A stretch of 64,000 nucleotides of DNA from an uncultured Prochlorococcus sp. (GTDB lineage Bacteria; Cyanobacteriota; Cyanobacteriia; PCC-6307; Cyanobiaceae), in NCBI RefSeq assembly GCF_902626525.1, contig NZ_CACOFR010000003.1:1-64000 (forward strand), written 5' to 3'. Below the pieces are notes generated by a model, which saw only the letters and a program-made list of their open reading frames with translations, made no database searches and had not been told where the DNA came from. This document shows positions 40,988 through 51,395 of this stretch, piece after piece (the first letter of the stretch is position 1; every line of letters begins with the position of its first letter). The translations under genes and the position numbers were made by a program.

Positions 40988-43050
40988 TTGATTTCACTGA
41001 TTTCAGTTCTTGAAAAATTATCTATATTATTAATGGTTTGAGTCAATAATTCATCTTTATCAGATTGTGCTAAGGCTAAATCAAACCAGAAGGTTGTCCC
41101 AACCCCTAATTCACTAGCCATACGGATTTCTCCACCATGTTTTTCAATTATTCCTCTGACGATAGATAAACCTAAACCTGTTCCTTGCTCAGTATGAACA
41201 GAATTCTCTACTCTATAAAAACGGTCAAATATCTTTTCTTGATCAGCTTGAGATATTCCTGAACCTGTATCAGCGATCTCTATTCTAACTTTTGGTAATG
41301 GTGAAACTAGTTCACATTGAGGCGCACCACCATCTTTATTGCTTGGGGGTAAGGCAGGACAGGAATCTGGCCAAGTATAAGCTCTTATCATTAGGTTGCT
41401 ATTTTTTGGACTAAATTTCAATCCATTACCCAATAAATTATCAAAAACTTGCAAAAGTAAATCAAAATTCCCAAGAATTGAAGGAATAGTTTCTTCTATA
41501 TCGTGTGCTAATGAGACATTTTTTTCTGTAGCATTAAGTCTATAATTTCGGAGAGTTTGCTCTATAGCTGGTTTTATATCCATTTCTTCTAGTTGTATTA
41601 TTTTTCCTGATTCCAATCTTGATAAATCTAGTACATCATTAACAAGTCTTGTTAGCCTATCAGTCTCTGAATTTGCAATACCCAGAAATTCAATTTGCTC
41701 TTCATTAGAAAGTTGATCTTTTAAATCATGTAATGTCTCTACGTAACTTTTGATGTTGAAAAGTGGAGTCCTTAATTCATGAGAAACATTACTAATAAAT
41801 CTATTTTGTGCAGCATTTAATTCTACCTCTCTTGTCAGATCTTGGATTGTGACAGCAATACCTTTTAATTCAACTTTGTTTGTATCTAATACTGATTGTA
41901 AGACAATTCTTAAAGTTCTAGCTGGTTCTCCTAAGCTAAACCTTAAATCATCTTTCTCCTTTTCTCTATTTAAAATAGATTCTATATTTGTATGTAAGTC
42001 ATTAGATAAAATTTCTGGTATCTCATTTAAAAAATATTTTCCTTCTAGAAATCTTCCTTCCCATCTAAATAATCTTTTTGCTGTGGGATTAGTAAGAACA
42101 ATCTTTCCTTCTGAATCCAATAATATTGCACCATCAGCCATAGTAGCTATTAGTGATTGTTGCTTTATTTGAGCAGCCTTTAGCTCTTCAATATTTGCTT
42201 CGTCATAGTTTTCTAACTGAGTAGCCATTCTGTTAAATCCATTTAAAAGTTCCCCTAGATCTCCTGTCATTGGTAAAGAAATTCTGGATTTAAAGTTTCC
42301 TTTAGAAATTTCCCTTACACCTCTTACTAACTCCCTGACAGGTCTTGTAATTGTTAATGCATTAAATACAGCTCCAAGTATTACTAAAACCCATATAGAA
42401 ATAAAAACCGCTATTGTGACTTCCCTTGTTAGTGCGGCACTTGCTAAGGCTTTTTTATTAGGAGTAACTCCTAAAGCTAAAGTTCCAAGATATTTCCCTT
42501 TCCATAACATTGGGACAAATACATCTGTTACTTGACCTTGAGGTGTAACATGCTGCCTAATTAAAGGGAATTGTGGTCTTTTCTTTAATTCTGAAGGTAG
42601 TTTTAATCTTCTAGTGAGCTGAAATTGACTATCTGAACTTGTTGGAGTGGCACTAATAGGGATTCCAAGTTGAACTATGTCTTCAGCATCAGTAAAAAAT
42701 ATGTAACGTAGATTTCGACTTGATCTCCAAAACTTTTCAGCTACATTTGAAATTTCTTGTTTTTGGTTATTAGCGACTAATTCTGTGACGTTGCCAGATA
42801 ACAATAATCCAAGATCTCGAGCATATCTAGTATCATTCATTCCTGCATCTCTTTGTATGCTATTTAATGCAAAAAAGGTTATTCCTGTCATTAGTAGACT
42901 TACAACGAGAGTAGCGATTGCTAACAATTTTGTTCTTAAACTAAACCCGCTCCACCAGGCAATCAGTCCATTTATCCAATAGTTATTTTTAATATCTTCA
43001 TTATCAGTCATTTGATATTCTCTACTTTCTCGATTATTTGTATCAACCAT
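40984..43050 (-). CDS. nblS: Histidine kinase NblS (Hik33/DspA)
   Basis: 688 residues. Two membrane helices (about 40-62 and 211-234) flank an extracytoplasmic sensor region. Then come HAMP (about 235-290), PAS (about 298-405), HisKA with the phosphorylated H424 in FISNVSHELRTP, and HATPase with NLLGNGLKFSP, GSGISQAD and GTGLGLSIV. NblS senses high light and other stress and acts through RpaB-type regulators on hli and photosystem genes. Its end overlaps kaiC's by four bases; purD ends 5 bases upstream of its start. Confidence 0.95.
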   Translation of the reverse strand: MVDTNNRESREYQMTDNEDIKNNYWINGLIAWWSGFSLRTKLLAIATLVVSLLMTGITFFALNSIQRDAGMNDTRYARDLGLLLSGNVTELVANNQKQEISNVAEKFWRSSRNLRYIFFTDAEDIVQLGIPISATPTSSDSQFQLTRRLKLPSELKKRPQFPLIRQHVTPQGQVTDVFVPMLWKGKYLGTLALGVTPNKKALASAALTREVTIAVFISIWVLVILGAVFNALTITRPVRELVRGVREISKGNFKSRISLPMTGDLGELLNGFNRMATQLENYDEANIEELKAAQIKQQSLIATMADGAILLDSEGKIVLTNPTAKRLFRWEGRFLEGKYFLNEIPEILSNDLHTNIESILNREKEKDDLRFSLGEPARTLRIVLQSVLDTNKVELKGIAVTIQDLTREVELNAAQNRFISNVSHELRTPLFNIKSYVETLHDLKDQLSNEEQIEFLGIANSETDRLTRLVNDVLDLSRLESGKIIQLEEMDIKPAIEQTLRNYRLNATEKNVSLAHDIEETIPSILGNFDLLLQVFDNLLGNGLKFSPKNSNLMIRAYTWPDSCPALPPSNKDGGAPQCELVSPLPKVRIEIADTGSGISQADQEKIFDRFYRVENSVHTEQGTGLGLSIVRGIIEKHGGEIRMASELGVGTTFWFDLALAQSDKDELLTQTINNIDNFSRTEISEIN

Positions 43051-43054
43051 AAAC

Positions 43055-44386
43055 TTAATTCTCCTTAAAAAAGTTTTCTCTTACTTGATGACCTATATCT
43101 CTTCTAAAGTAAATACCCTCAAAGTCTATTTCATTTAAATTTTTGTATGCTTTTTCGAAAACTTTATCAAAATCTTTATCTTGACAAACGATGCTTAAGA
43201 CTCTTCCACCATCAGTTAACAGTTCACCATTTTTATTTAAAGAAGTTCCTGAGTCGAAAATTTGACAATCAATTGAATCAATCTTTCCTATTGTTATTGG
43301 AAAGCCAGTTTTATATTCGTAAGGATAACCTGTTGAGGTCGCTATCACACAACCACTAACTTTATTGGAAGACTCTATTCTTTCGTCACCAGTGAGATTT
43401 CCCATAGAACATTTTTCTAAAAGATGTACAAAATTTTGATCCATCAAAGGCATTATTGTTTGACATTCTGGATCACCAAACCTGCAATTATATTCTATAA
43501 CTTTCGGTCCGTATTTTGTGATCATTAATCCAAAATAAATTACCCCTTTATAGTCAATCTTTTTTTTGTTAAGTTCATCTATTGTCGGTTCAATTATCTC
43601 TTTGATAATTCTCTGAAGGTAATCATCTGTTAATAGCGGAGCAGGGGAATAAGCTCCCATCCCTCCTGTATTTGGACCTTTATCTTTCTCCTTGAGACGT
43701 TTGTGATCTTGAGCTGTTGGAAGTAATATAAATCTCTCTCCATCACATAGAGCAAAAACTGAAACTTCCGGACCATGAATTTTTTCTTCTAGAACTACAA
43801 AATTCCCAGATTCACCAAATTTACCATTTAGAATTAATTCAGCTGCTCTATAACATTCTTCTTTTGAATCGGGAATAAAAACACCTTTACCTGAAGCTAA
43901 ACCATCCGCCTTTACTACCAATGGAATGGATGAAGAATAGATAATTTTTTTAGCTTCCTCTAAAGAATTAACTTTCCAAAAGTTAGCAGTTGGAATATTT
44001 GCATCTTGCATGAATTCCTTTGCCCATGATTTGCTATATTCCAATTTTGCTCCATCTTTACCAGGGCCAAATACTTTAAAATCTTTTTTGCGGAGAAAAT
44101 CTGCTAACCCATTAGCTAAAGGAATTTCTGGCCCAATAACAATTAAATCTATTTTTAAAAAATCAAGCTTTTCAAGTAATTCATTCTTATTGTTGATATC
44201 AACTTCTATTCTTTGACATTTACTTATTCTTTCTGATCCAGCGTTACCTGGTATTAAATAAACTTTTTTGACGATTTCGTTTTTTTGAATAGCCCATGCC
44301 AAAGAATTTTCTCTTCCACCATTTCCAATTATTAAAATATTCTCTAGTCTATTGAAGTTTTTAAACCTAGTTGATTTAATACTCAT
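43055..44386 (-). CDS. purD: Phosphoribosylamine--glycine ligase
   Basis: 443 residues, ATP-grasp. The N-terminus has ILIIGNGGRENSLAWAIQK, the phosphate-binding block IPLVVKADGLASGKGV, and the metal site VIEYNCRFGDPECQ. GAR synthetase ligates glycine to phosphoribosylamine in purine synthesis. It precedes nblS on the same strand with a 4-base gap, so the kinase may share its transcript. Confidence 0.96.
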   Translation of the reverse strand: MSIKSTRFKNFNRLENILIIGNGGRENSLAWAIQKNEIVKKVYLIPGNAGSERISKCQRIEVDINNKNELLEKLDFLKIDLIVIGPEIPLANGLADFLRKKDFKVFGPGKDGAKLEYSKSWAKEFMQDANIPTANFWKVNSLEEAKKIIYSSSIPLVVKADGLASGKGVFIPDSKEECYRAAELILNGKFGESGNFVVLEEKIHGPEVSVFALCDGERFILLPTAQDHKRLKEKDKGPNTGGMGAYSPAPLLTDDYLQRIIKEIIEPTIDELNKKKIDYKGVIYFGLMITKYGPKVIEYNCRFGDPECQTIMPLMDQNFVHLLEKCSMGNLTGDERIESSNKVSGCVIATSTGYPYEYKTGFPITIGKIDSIDCQIFDSGTSLNKNGELLTDGGRVLSIVCQDKDFDKVFEKAYKNLNEIDFEGIYFRRDIGHQVRENFFKEN

Positions 44387-44522
44387 AAATTTACTTTGTG
44401 ATGGTTATGAGGTTTAGATGAATAATTAGTTAAATAGAATTAACTTTTTTGAAAAGTTGATTTCTAACAAATATATTAATTAGAAATGGTACTTTTAGTA
44501 ATTATAATGAGGTCTTAAATTA

Positions 44523-45251
44523 ATGAATAAGAAATATGAATTAATTTATGAAGGCAAAGCAAAAAAAATATTTTCTCATGATGATCCAGATAAAGTAATA
44601 ATTGAATTTAAAGATGATGCTACAGCTTTTAATGCGTTAAAAAAAGCTAAATTTAAGGGAAAGGGCAAACTTAATTGCCTCATAAGTGCAAGAATTTTTG
44701 AACTTCTTATAAAGGAGAATATCCCAACTCATTTTATTGAAATTAAAAATGAAAATAAAATGATTGCACATAAAATAAAAGTCATTCCCTTAGAAATTGT
44801 CCTGAGGAATATTGCTTACGGTTCTTTGTGTAAACAAACAACTATTAATTCAGGCACTACTTTAGCAAAACCATTAATTGATATTTATCTCAAAAATGAT
44901 GAACTTAATGATCCACTACTTACAAAAGATAGAATTGAATTAATGAACATAATAAGTTCTAAAGATTTAAATTTCATAACAGATTTAACTTTAAAAATTA
45001 ATAACATACTAAAAATTTTTTTTAAAAACATTCAGCTTCAACTTGTAGATTTCAAGTTGGAGTTTGGTTATGATATTAAAAATAATATACTTCTCGGTGA
45101 TGAAATAAGTCCCGATAATTGTAGATTTTGGGACCTCAATCAGAAAAATGATACAATTGTAAGTCTAGACAAAGACAGATTTAGAAATGATTTAGGTGGT
45201 TTAATTGAAGCTTACAGTGAAATTAACCGAAGAATTAATGATTTCATTTAA
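44523..45251 (+). CDS. purC: SAICAR synthetase
   Basis: 242 residues, starting ELIYEGKAKKIF, with VIIEFKDDATAFN, PLEIVLRNIAYGSL and DFKLEFGYD. It joins aspartate to CAIR in purine synthesis. Divergent from purD with 136 bases between, so the pair shares a promoter region. Length normal. Confidence 0.96.
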   Translation: MNKKYELIYEGKAKKIFSHDDPDKVIIEFKDDATAFNALKKAKFKGKGKLNCLISARIFELLIKENIPTHFIEIKNENKMIAHKIKVIPLEIVLRNIAYGSLCKQTTINSGTTLAKPLIDIYLKNDELNDPLLTKDRIELMNIISSKDLNFITDLTLKINNILKIFFKNIQLQLVDFKLEFGYDIKNNILLGDEISPDNCRFWDLNQKNDTIVSLDKDRFRNDLGGLIEAYSEINRRINDFI

Positions 45252-45296
45252 TCCAACTCAATAAAAAAAGATTTATTTACATTAATCAAAATTACT

Positions 45297-47429
45297 ATGC
45301 AAAAACATTTTTTAAAATTTAGAAAAGTTTTCACATATGTTGCCTGTTCTCCCTTGATTTTGATATCAAACAATTTAGAGTTAGCTGCTAGTTATTTACC
45401 AAATGATGTTGAGCATTCAAGAACAAATTTAGAAATAAATACCATTAAGAATCGTTTAATTCAAGACTTTGATATTCAAAAGGAGAATAATCTCTTAATT
45501 GCAGAAAATAAAAAAAATAATAATCAAGAAAGTGTTTTAATATCAGAAATAATTATTGAAGGTTGGGAAAATCACCCTGAGGGGAGAAAACTTGAATTAG
45601 CTGCCTATGATGCTATGAAAATAAGGCCGGGAAGTGTTGTGAATAGGGAAATGATAGAGAGAGATTCCAATCAAATTATTGCCTCTGGGTGGTTTTCTGA
45701 TCGTAGTATTAAACCTGAAAATGGACCTTTAGGGGTCAGGCTGATAGTGACCGTCGTACCTAATCCAATATTAAAAAAGGTTGTCATTAACCCAGAAAAT
45801 TCAATCTTTACTGAAAAAGATGTAAATGATCTGTTTAAAAATTCCTATGGAACTACTATTAATACAAACCAAGTTATCGATAAGATTGAATTAATTAAGA
45901 ATTGGTATGTAGAGAAAGGTTATTCGCTAGCCAGGGTTTATCCGCCAAATAGAATTTCTAATGATGGAGTGATTAATTTAAGAGTTTTAGAGGGTACAGT
46001 ATCTGATATTAAACTAAGATTCCTAGGGTCAGATGGTGAATCTACTATCGATGGGAAACCTAGAAAAGGAAAAACAAAAGAATGGGTTATAAAAAGAGAG
46101 TTAAAAACAAAACCTGGCACTGTATTTAATAGAAAAACATTAGAAGCTGATATCAGTCGACTTTACTCTACATCATTATTTGATGATGTTAAGGTGTCGC
46201 TTGGTCCTGATAATTCTAATCCTGGCAAAGTTGTAATTTTTTTAGATTTAAGCGAGGTGAGGACAGGATCATTAACAGGTGGACTTGGTTATAGCAATAG
46301 CTCAGGAATCTTTGCAACTGTTGGTTTGCAGGAAACTAATGCATTTGGTAGAGCATGGTCTACGAATCTAAACCTGAATTTTGGAGAATATTCAACTACT
46401 TACAATTTATCTTTATCTGATCCATGGATAAAAGGAGATAAATATAAAACTTCTTTTAGAACTAATATTTTTCTAGGTAGAGACTCTCCACAAGAATTTA
46501 AAAGTGAAAATAATGGGAGAATATATGCTGTAGATGATAAAAATACTTCATCATCTGATGCTTTTTCGTCAATAGTTTTAGAAAAAACTGGAGGGGGATT
46601 TTCTTTCTCAAGGCCTTTAAATGGTGGAGATCCATTTAAAGTCGCTAAATGGAAAGTTCTTGCAGGTATGAATTTTAAGAAAGTAAAGATGATAGATGGT
46701 AGTGGAAATAAAAAACCATATGGTGATATGACTCCAACAACAGGCAATATAAGCGAAATTATCTGTATTGGATTTACACCAAAAGATGGATCATGCCCTG
46801 AAGAAAATACATTAGTAAGTGTTATTGCAAGTACATCTAGAAATAATTTGAATAATGCTTCAAACCCAACATCAGGAAATAAATTAACCTTTGGTACTGA
46901 ACAATTTTTTTCAATGGGACAAAACTCCCCAACTTTCAATAGGATGTTGGCCTCATATTCATTTTTTATACCAACAAAATTTATAAATTTAACCAAAGCT
47001 TGTAAGTCTACTAATTTTGTCAGCGAAGATTGTCCTCAAGCTATTGGATTTCAGTTTAAAGCTGGGACTATCTTTGGGGACTTGCCTCCTTATGAAGCAT
47101 TTTGTATGGGAGGGACATCATCTGTTAGAGGTTGGGGATCTTGTGGTTTGGGTGTAAGTAAAAGTTTTGTAGAAGGCACAGTAGAATACAGATTTCCTGT
47201 TTGGAGAATGATATCAGGAGCTTTATTCGTTGATGCAGGAAGTGATTTAGGAACTCAAAAGGATGTCCCAGGTAAACCTGGTAAATTATTGAAGAAATCA
47301 GGATCTGGTTATTCTCTTGGAGGGGGAGTTGGAGTGAAAACGCCAATTGGTCCATTAAGGTTAGATGTTGCAAGTGAGGACTTAAGTGGAGATTGGAGAT
47401 ATACACTTGGAGTTGGATGGAAGTTTTAA
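45297..47429 (+). CDS. bamA: Omp85-family outer membrane protein (BamA/Toc75-like)
   Basis: 710 residues. A signal peptide region (VFTYVACSPLILISNNL) is followed by three POTRA domains (about 80-150, 155-230 and 235-335, including YVEKGYSLARVYPP and RKTLEADISRLYSTSLFDDV). The C-terminal barrel carries GGTSSVRGW (family VRGY/F motif) and ends in GVGWKF, the outer-membrane sorting Phe. It inserts barrel proteins into the outer membrane; cyanobacterial members are ancestral to Toc75. lpxC begins in the next base. Confidence 0.92.
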   Translation: MQKHFLKFRKVFTYVACSPLILISNNLELAASYLPNDVEHSRTNLEINTIKNRLIQDFDIQKENNLLIAENKKNNNQESVLISEIIIEGWENHPEGRKLELAAYDAMKIRPGSVVNREMIERDSNQIIASGWFSDRSIKPENGPLGVRLIVTVVPNPILKKVVINPENSIFTEKDVNDLFKNSYGTTINTNQVIDKIELIKNWYVEKGYSLARVYPPNRISNDGVINLRVLEGTVSDIKLRFLGSDGESTIDGKPRKGKTKEWVIKRELKTKPGTVFNRKTLEADISRLYSTSLFDDVKVSLGPDNSNPGKVVIFLDLSEVRTGSLTGGLGYSNSSGIFATVGLQETNAFGRAWSTNLNLNFGEYSTTYNLSLSDPWIKGDKYKTSFRTNIFLGRDSPQEFKSENNGRIYAVDDKNTSSSDAFSSIVLEKTGGGFSFSRPLNGGDPFKVAKWKVLAGMNFKKVKMIDGSGNKKPYGDMTPTTGNISEIICIGFTPKDGSCPEENTLVSVIASTSRNNLNNASNPTSGNKLTFGTEQFFSMGQNSPTFNRMLASYSFFIPTKFINLTKACKSTNFVSEDCPQAIGFQFKAGTIFGDLPPYEAFCMGGTSSVRGWGSCGLGVSKSFVEGTVEYRFPVWRMISGALFVDAGSDLGTQKDVPGKPGKLLKKSGSGYSLGGGVGVKTPIGPLRLDVASEDLSGDWRYTLGVGWKF

Positions 47430-48266
47430 GTGTTTTCTTGGCCTACTAATTATGATTCTTGCTATACCTTAGCTGGTGTTATTTCCAGAGAAGGTGTTGG
47501 TCTTCATAGTGGAGAAAAAACGAGAGTGAAAATTTCTTCTCACGAAAAAGAAGGATATCATGTCTCTTTTAGGGATAAGCCCAATGAGATTTACAAACTA
47601 ACTCAAGATTTAATTGGAAGTACAATGCTTTGTACAGCGGTTAAATTAGGGGATAGAAATTTATATACTATTGAACATTTATTATCTTCAATGGCGGGGT
47701 GCGGGTTAAGTTATATTCATATTGAGGTTGATGGGAAAGAGATTCCGCTTTTAGATGGGTCGGCTATACAGTGGGTTAAAGCTTTTGAAGAAGTTGGGAT
47801 AAAAAAGGCACCTAAACCAGATAATTATTTTTATGAGATTAATAAATCAATAATTTTAAATAAAGAAGGCTCCGTTATAGCGGCAACTCCTTCTAAAAAA
47901 ACGACAATTATATCCACTATAAGTTTTTCCTACAAAGCGATTGGAAATCAAACTTTTGTGATTGATTTAAATCCAAAAAATTTCGTTGAAATGATTGCTC
48001 CTGCAAGGACATTTGGTTTTAAGGATCAATTTCAAGAATTAAGCGAACTTGGATTAATAAAAGGAGGAAGTTTGGAAAATGCCCTGGTTTGTGATGGTGA
48101 TCAATGGGTTAATCCACCATTAAGATTTGATAATGAACCTATAAGACATAAGATTTTAGACTTAATTGGGGACCTGGCTTTGGTAGGGTTACCTAAGGCC
48201 CAAATTTTAGTTTATAAAGGATCGCATTCTTTGAATGCTTTATTGGCCTCATCGCTAAAAAATTAA
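47430..48266 (+). CDS. lpxC: UDP-3-O-acyl-N-acetylglucosamine deacetylase
   Basis: 278 residues. [14 protein letters not shown] opens the fold; zinc ligand motif [26 protein letters not shown]; and [11 protein letters not shown]. The terminal [14 protein letters not shown] carries the second metal site. It performs the first committed step of lipid A synthesis. GTG start directly after the bamA stop, so they are coupled. Confidence 0.96.
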   Translation: MFSWPTNYDSCYTLAGVISREGVGLHSGEKTRVKISSHEKEGYHVSFRDKPNEIYKLTQDLIGSTMLCTAVKLGDRNLYTIEHLLSSMAGCGLSYIHIEVDGKEIPLLDGSAIQWVKAFEEVGIKKAPKPDNYFYEINKSIILNKEGSVIAATPSKKTTIISTISFSYKAIGNQTFVIDLNPKNFVEMIAPARTFGFKDQFQELSELGLIKGGSLENALVCDGDQWVNPPLRFDNEPIRHKILDLIGDLALVGLPKAQILVYKGSHSLNALLASSLKN

Positions 48267-48283
48267 CTTCATCTTTAATTGTT

Positions 48284-48742
48284 TTGGAAAAGAAATTGTC
48301 AATTGAAAATAATCAACTCACCTCAGAGAATATACTAGGTTTATTACCTCATAGATATCCTTTCGCTCTTGTTGATAAAGTCATAGACTACATTCCTGGG
48401 GAGAGGGCTGTTGCAATAAAAAATGTAACTATAAATGAACCTCAATTTCAAGGACATTTTCCTGAAAGGCCCTTAATGCCTGGAGTTCTAATTGTTGAAT
48501 CAATGGCTCAAGTTGGAGGAATAATAGTAACTCAAATGCCCGATCTTCCTAAAGGACTTTTTGTCTTTGCGGGAATAAATAATATAAAGTTTAGAAAACC
48601 TGTTTTACCTGGAGATCAATTGATTATCTCTTGTGAATTGCTAAGCATTAAAAGACAAAGATTTGGCAAGGTTAAAGGAGAGGCACATGTCGATGGGAAA
48701 TTGGTTTGTGCCGGCGAATTAATGTTCTCATTAGTTGATTAG
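48284..48742 (+). CDS. fabZ: 3-hydroxyacyl-[ACP] dehydratase
   Basis: 152 residues. [35 protein letters not shown] (catalytic histidine and glutamate) and [16 protein letters not shown] are the FabZ hallmarks. It dehydrates 3-hydroxyacyl-ACP in fatty-acid synthesis, competing with LpxA for the same hydroxyacyl pool. TTG start at 48284 with no ATG nearby. Between lpxC and lpxA, a conserved order. Confidence 0.96.
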   Translation: MEKKLSIENNQLTSENILGLLPHRYPFALVDKVIDYIPGERAVAIKNVTINEPQFQGHFPERPLMPGVLIVESMAQVGGIIVTQMPDLPKGLFVFAGINNIKFRKPVLPGDQLIISCELLSIKRQRFGKVKGEAHVDGKLVCAGELMFSLVD

Positions 48743-48746
48743 AGAT

Positions 48747-49589
48747 ATGGAGAATAAAAATATCGAATTAAATAAGAGTTCTAGTGGCGTGAAAGTGCAT
48801 CCAAATGCTTTTGTTGATCCGGGTGCTGAAATACATAATGGGGTCATTATCTCTCAAGGCGCTATTATCGGTCCTAATGTGATTATCGGGGAAGGAACCG
48901 AAATAGGGCCAAATGCTGTTATCTCTGGAAGAACTCAAATTGGAATTAATAACAAAGTTTTCCCAAACGTTTTTATTGGTATGGACCCCCAAGATTTAAA
49001 GTATAAAGGTGCATCTACAGAAGTAATTATTGGAGATAATAATACTTTTAGAGAATGTGTAACTATTAATAAGGCAACTGATGAAGGAGAAAGAACTACT
49101 ATAGGTAATAATAATTTGTTGATGGCCTATACTCACATAGGCCATAATTGTGAACTTGGGAATGGGATAGTTTTATCAAACGGTGTTCAAGTCGCAGGCC
49201 ATGTAAAAGTTGAAGATAAAGCTGTTATTGGTGGCTGTTTAGGTGTTCATCAATTTGTGCATATTGGATATTTAGCAATGATTGGAGGAATGACAAGAGT
49301 AGATAGAGACGTACCTCCTTTTTGTTTAGCTGAAGGGCATCCAGGAAGATTGAGAGGTTTGAATAGGATTGGAATTAAGAGAAGTGGTTTGATGGAGAAT
49401 AAAAATTTTGACTTAAAATTACTTCAAAGTACTTGGAATCTACTTTTTAAATCTAACGATGCGATTTCAAATTCATTAGAAAAAGTAATGACAGGAGAAT
49501 TAGATATTTCATCTGCAAAATTATGTAATTTTTTAAAAGAGTCAATATCTAAAGAAAGACGAGGACCAATGCCTATAGTGAATTTATGA
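48747..49589 (+). CDS. lpxA: UDP-N-acetylglucosamine acyltransferase
   Basis: I use ATG 48747 (MENKNIELNKSS); a TTG at 48735 overlaps fabZ. 280 residues with hexapeptide repeats of a left-handed beta-helix (GVIISQGAIIGPNVIIGEG), the catalytic histidine in NLLMAYTHIGHNCELGN, and the C-terminal LpxA helices. It transfers 3-hydroxyacyl groups to UDP-GlcNAc in lipid A synthesis. Overlaps lpxB by four bases (ATGA). Confidence 0.96.
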   Translation: MENKNIELNKSSSGVKVHPNAFVDPGAEIHNGVIISQGAIIGPNVIIGEGTEIGPNAVISGRTQIGINNKVFPNVFIGMDPQDLKYKGASTEVIIGDNNTFRECVTINKATDEGERTTIGNNNLLMAYTHIGHNCELGNGIVLSNGVQVAGHVKVEDKAVIGGCLGVHQFVHIGYLAMIGGMTRVDRDVPPFCLAEGHPGRLRGLNRIGIKRSGLMENKNFDLKLLQSTWNLLFKSNDAISNSLEKVMTGELDISSAKLCNFLKESISKERRGPMPIVNL

Positions 49590-50764
49590 ATAAAAAGATA
49601 TTTATAAGTACTGGAGAAGTCTCTGGGGATTTGCACGGAAGTTTGTTATCAAAAGCATTATTAGAGGAAGCTAAAAAACAATCCATAGATTTAGAAATTT
49701 GTGGATTAGGGGGGGAAAGAATGAAGCAAGAAGGTGTAAAAATTCTTCAAGATACCACATCAATTAGTGCAATAGGGATTTGGGAGGCTTTACCTCTTAT
49801 TCTTCCTACAATAAGAATTCAAAAAAAGTTCTATAAATTACTAAAAAAATATCCTCCAGATTGCTTAATTTTAATTGACTATATGGGTCCCAATATAAAA
49901 ATTGGAACTAAATTAAAAAGATCGAAGACTAAAATTCCAATTTTTTACTACATTGCTCCTCAAGAGTGGGCTTGGAGGGTTGGCAATAATACTACAACGA
50001 ATCTAATAAAATTTTCTGATAAAATTTTAGCGATTTTCAAGAGAGAAGCAGCTTTCTACAAAAAGAGGGGAGGAAATGTTTTGTGGGTTGGACATCCCAT
50101 GATTGATTTGACAAAAAAACTTCCTCTAAAGAGAGATGCCAGAACTATTTTGAACCTTCGCGCTGATCAAAATATTTTACTTTTGATGCCCGCTTCAAGA
50201 CCTCAAGAATTAAGATATATATTACCTACTTTTATGAAAGCGGCTAAAAAATTACAACAAAAATATCCAAATTTGGTTGTCTATATTCCTTCCTGTCGAA
50301 GCTCTTTTGATGAAATTTTCAAAAAAGCCTTTTGCAAATATCAAGTTAAAGGACTTGTTATTTCTCATAAAGATAGTACAAAATTAAAGCCTTATATTTA
50401 TTCACTCACTAAAATTGCTTTTTGTAAATCTGGGACAGTTAATATGGAATTAGCTTTATATGGAATCCCGCAAATTGTTGGTTATAGAGTAAGTAGGGTA
50501 ACAGCTTTTATAGCAAAAAAAATTCTCAATTTCAAAGTAAGATTTATTTCCCCTGTAAATTTATTAGTTAATAAATTGATAATCCCTGAGTTTGTACAGA
50601 GAGAGTTTGACGAAAAGAAAATCTTCTATAAATCTTGTAGGATTCTTGAGAGAAAGTCAGAAAAAATAAAAATAAAAAAAGGTTATGCTTTTCTAAAAAA
50701 AGAATTAGGTGAAGAGGGCGTAGTGCAGAGAGCGGCTAAAGAGATTATTAATTCTATAATTTAA
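49586..50764 (+). CDS. lpxB: Lipid A disaccharide synthase
   Basis: 392 residues, GT19. IFISTGEVSGDLHGSLL, the GGERMKQEGV block and IGIWEALPLI are diagnostic. Later PQEWAWR, WVGHPMID and LMPASRPQELR appear. It joins two glucosamine precursors into the lipid A backbone. ATG at 49586 overlaps the lpxA stop. Last of the lpx run; msrA follows after 16 bases. Confidence 0.95.
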   Translation: MNKKIFISTGEVSGDLHGSLLSKALLEEAKKQSIDLEICGLGGERMKQEGVKILQDTTSISAIGIWEALPLILPTIRIQKKFYKLLKKYPPDCLILIDYMGPNIKIGTKLKRSKTKIPIFYYIAPQEWAWRVGNNTTTNLIKFSDKILAIFKREAAFYKKRGGNVLWVGHPMIDLTKKLPLKRDARTILNLRADQNILLLMPASRPQELRYILPTFMKAAKKLQQKYPNLVVYIPSCRSSFDEIFKKAFCKYQVKGLVISHKDSTKLKPYIYSLTKIAFCKSGTVNMELALYGIPQIVGYRVSRVTAFIAKKILNFKVRFISPVNLLVNKLIIPEFVQREFDEKKIFYKSCRILERKSEKIKIKKGYAFLKKELGEEGVVQRAAKEIINSII

Positions 50765-50780
50765 ACTTTATAATAAAAAA

Positions 50781-51383
50781 ATGAAATATTTCTTACCTCT
50801 AATAATAGCTCTTTCAATATTTATAAACCCTATAAGTACTTTTGCAGAGGAATTGATTCTTGCAGGAGGTTGTTTTTGGTGTTTAGAACATGATTTAGAG
50901 TCATTAAAGGGGGTAAATTTTGTGCAAAGTGGCTATTCAGGTGGAGATTTGCAAAAGCCTACCTACGAAAATCATGAAGGACATCAGGAAGTGGTTTTAG
51001 TGGACTATGATGCCCAATTGGTAACTTTACCCGAGATACTTAGGCTTTATTTTAGAAATATTGATCCTTTGGACGCCAAGGGTCAATTTTGTGATCGTGG
51101 AGATTCTTATAGGCCAGTGATCTTTTTCAAAGATGAAACTGAGGAAAGTGATGCAAAAAATGCAATTGTTTCTGCCTCTAATGAGTTGCAAGTGCCATTA
51201 GAAAAAATAGCTGTAGAACTAAAATCAAAAGGTCAATTTTGGTTGGCTGAAGAATATCATCAGGATTTTGCTGAGAGAAATGAATTAAAATATAAGTTCT
51301 ATAGATTCTCATGTGGGCGAGATCAGAGGTTGGATAAATTATGGAAGGATAATGCTAGATCAACAAATTTTTGGACTGACTGA
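50781..51383 (+). CDS. msrA: Exported methionine sulfoxide reductase MsrA
   Basis: 200 residues. A signal peptide (MKYFLPLIIALSIFINPIST, cut near FAEE) precedes ILAGGCFWCLEHD. The catalytic cysteine sits in GCFWC rather than the usual GCFWG. Further blocks are GYSGGDL, NHEGHQEVVLVDYD and QFCDRGDSYRPVIFF. It repairs oxidised methionine in the periplasm or lumen. 16 bases after lpxB, so it may be the last gene of the envelope operon. Confidence 0.93.
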   Translation: MKYFLPLIIALSIFINPISTFAEELILAGGCFWCLEHDLESLKGVNFVQSGYSGGDLQKPTYENHEGHQEVVLVDYDAQLVTLPEILRLYFRNIDPLDAKGQFCDRGDSYRPVIFFKDETEESDAKNAIVSASNELQVPLEKIAVELKSKGQFWLAEEYHQDFAERNELKYKFYRFSCGRDQRLDKLWKDNARSTNFWTD

Positions 51384-51395
51384 TTATAAATATAG

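Noticed and set aside
46400-46996. 198-codon frame on the minus strand inside bamA
   Set aside because: It lies wholly within the Omp85 barrel coding region and its product (low-complexity, hydrophobic) is a shadow of that gene.
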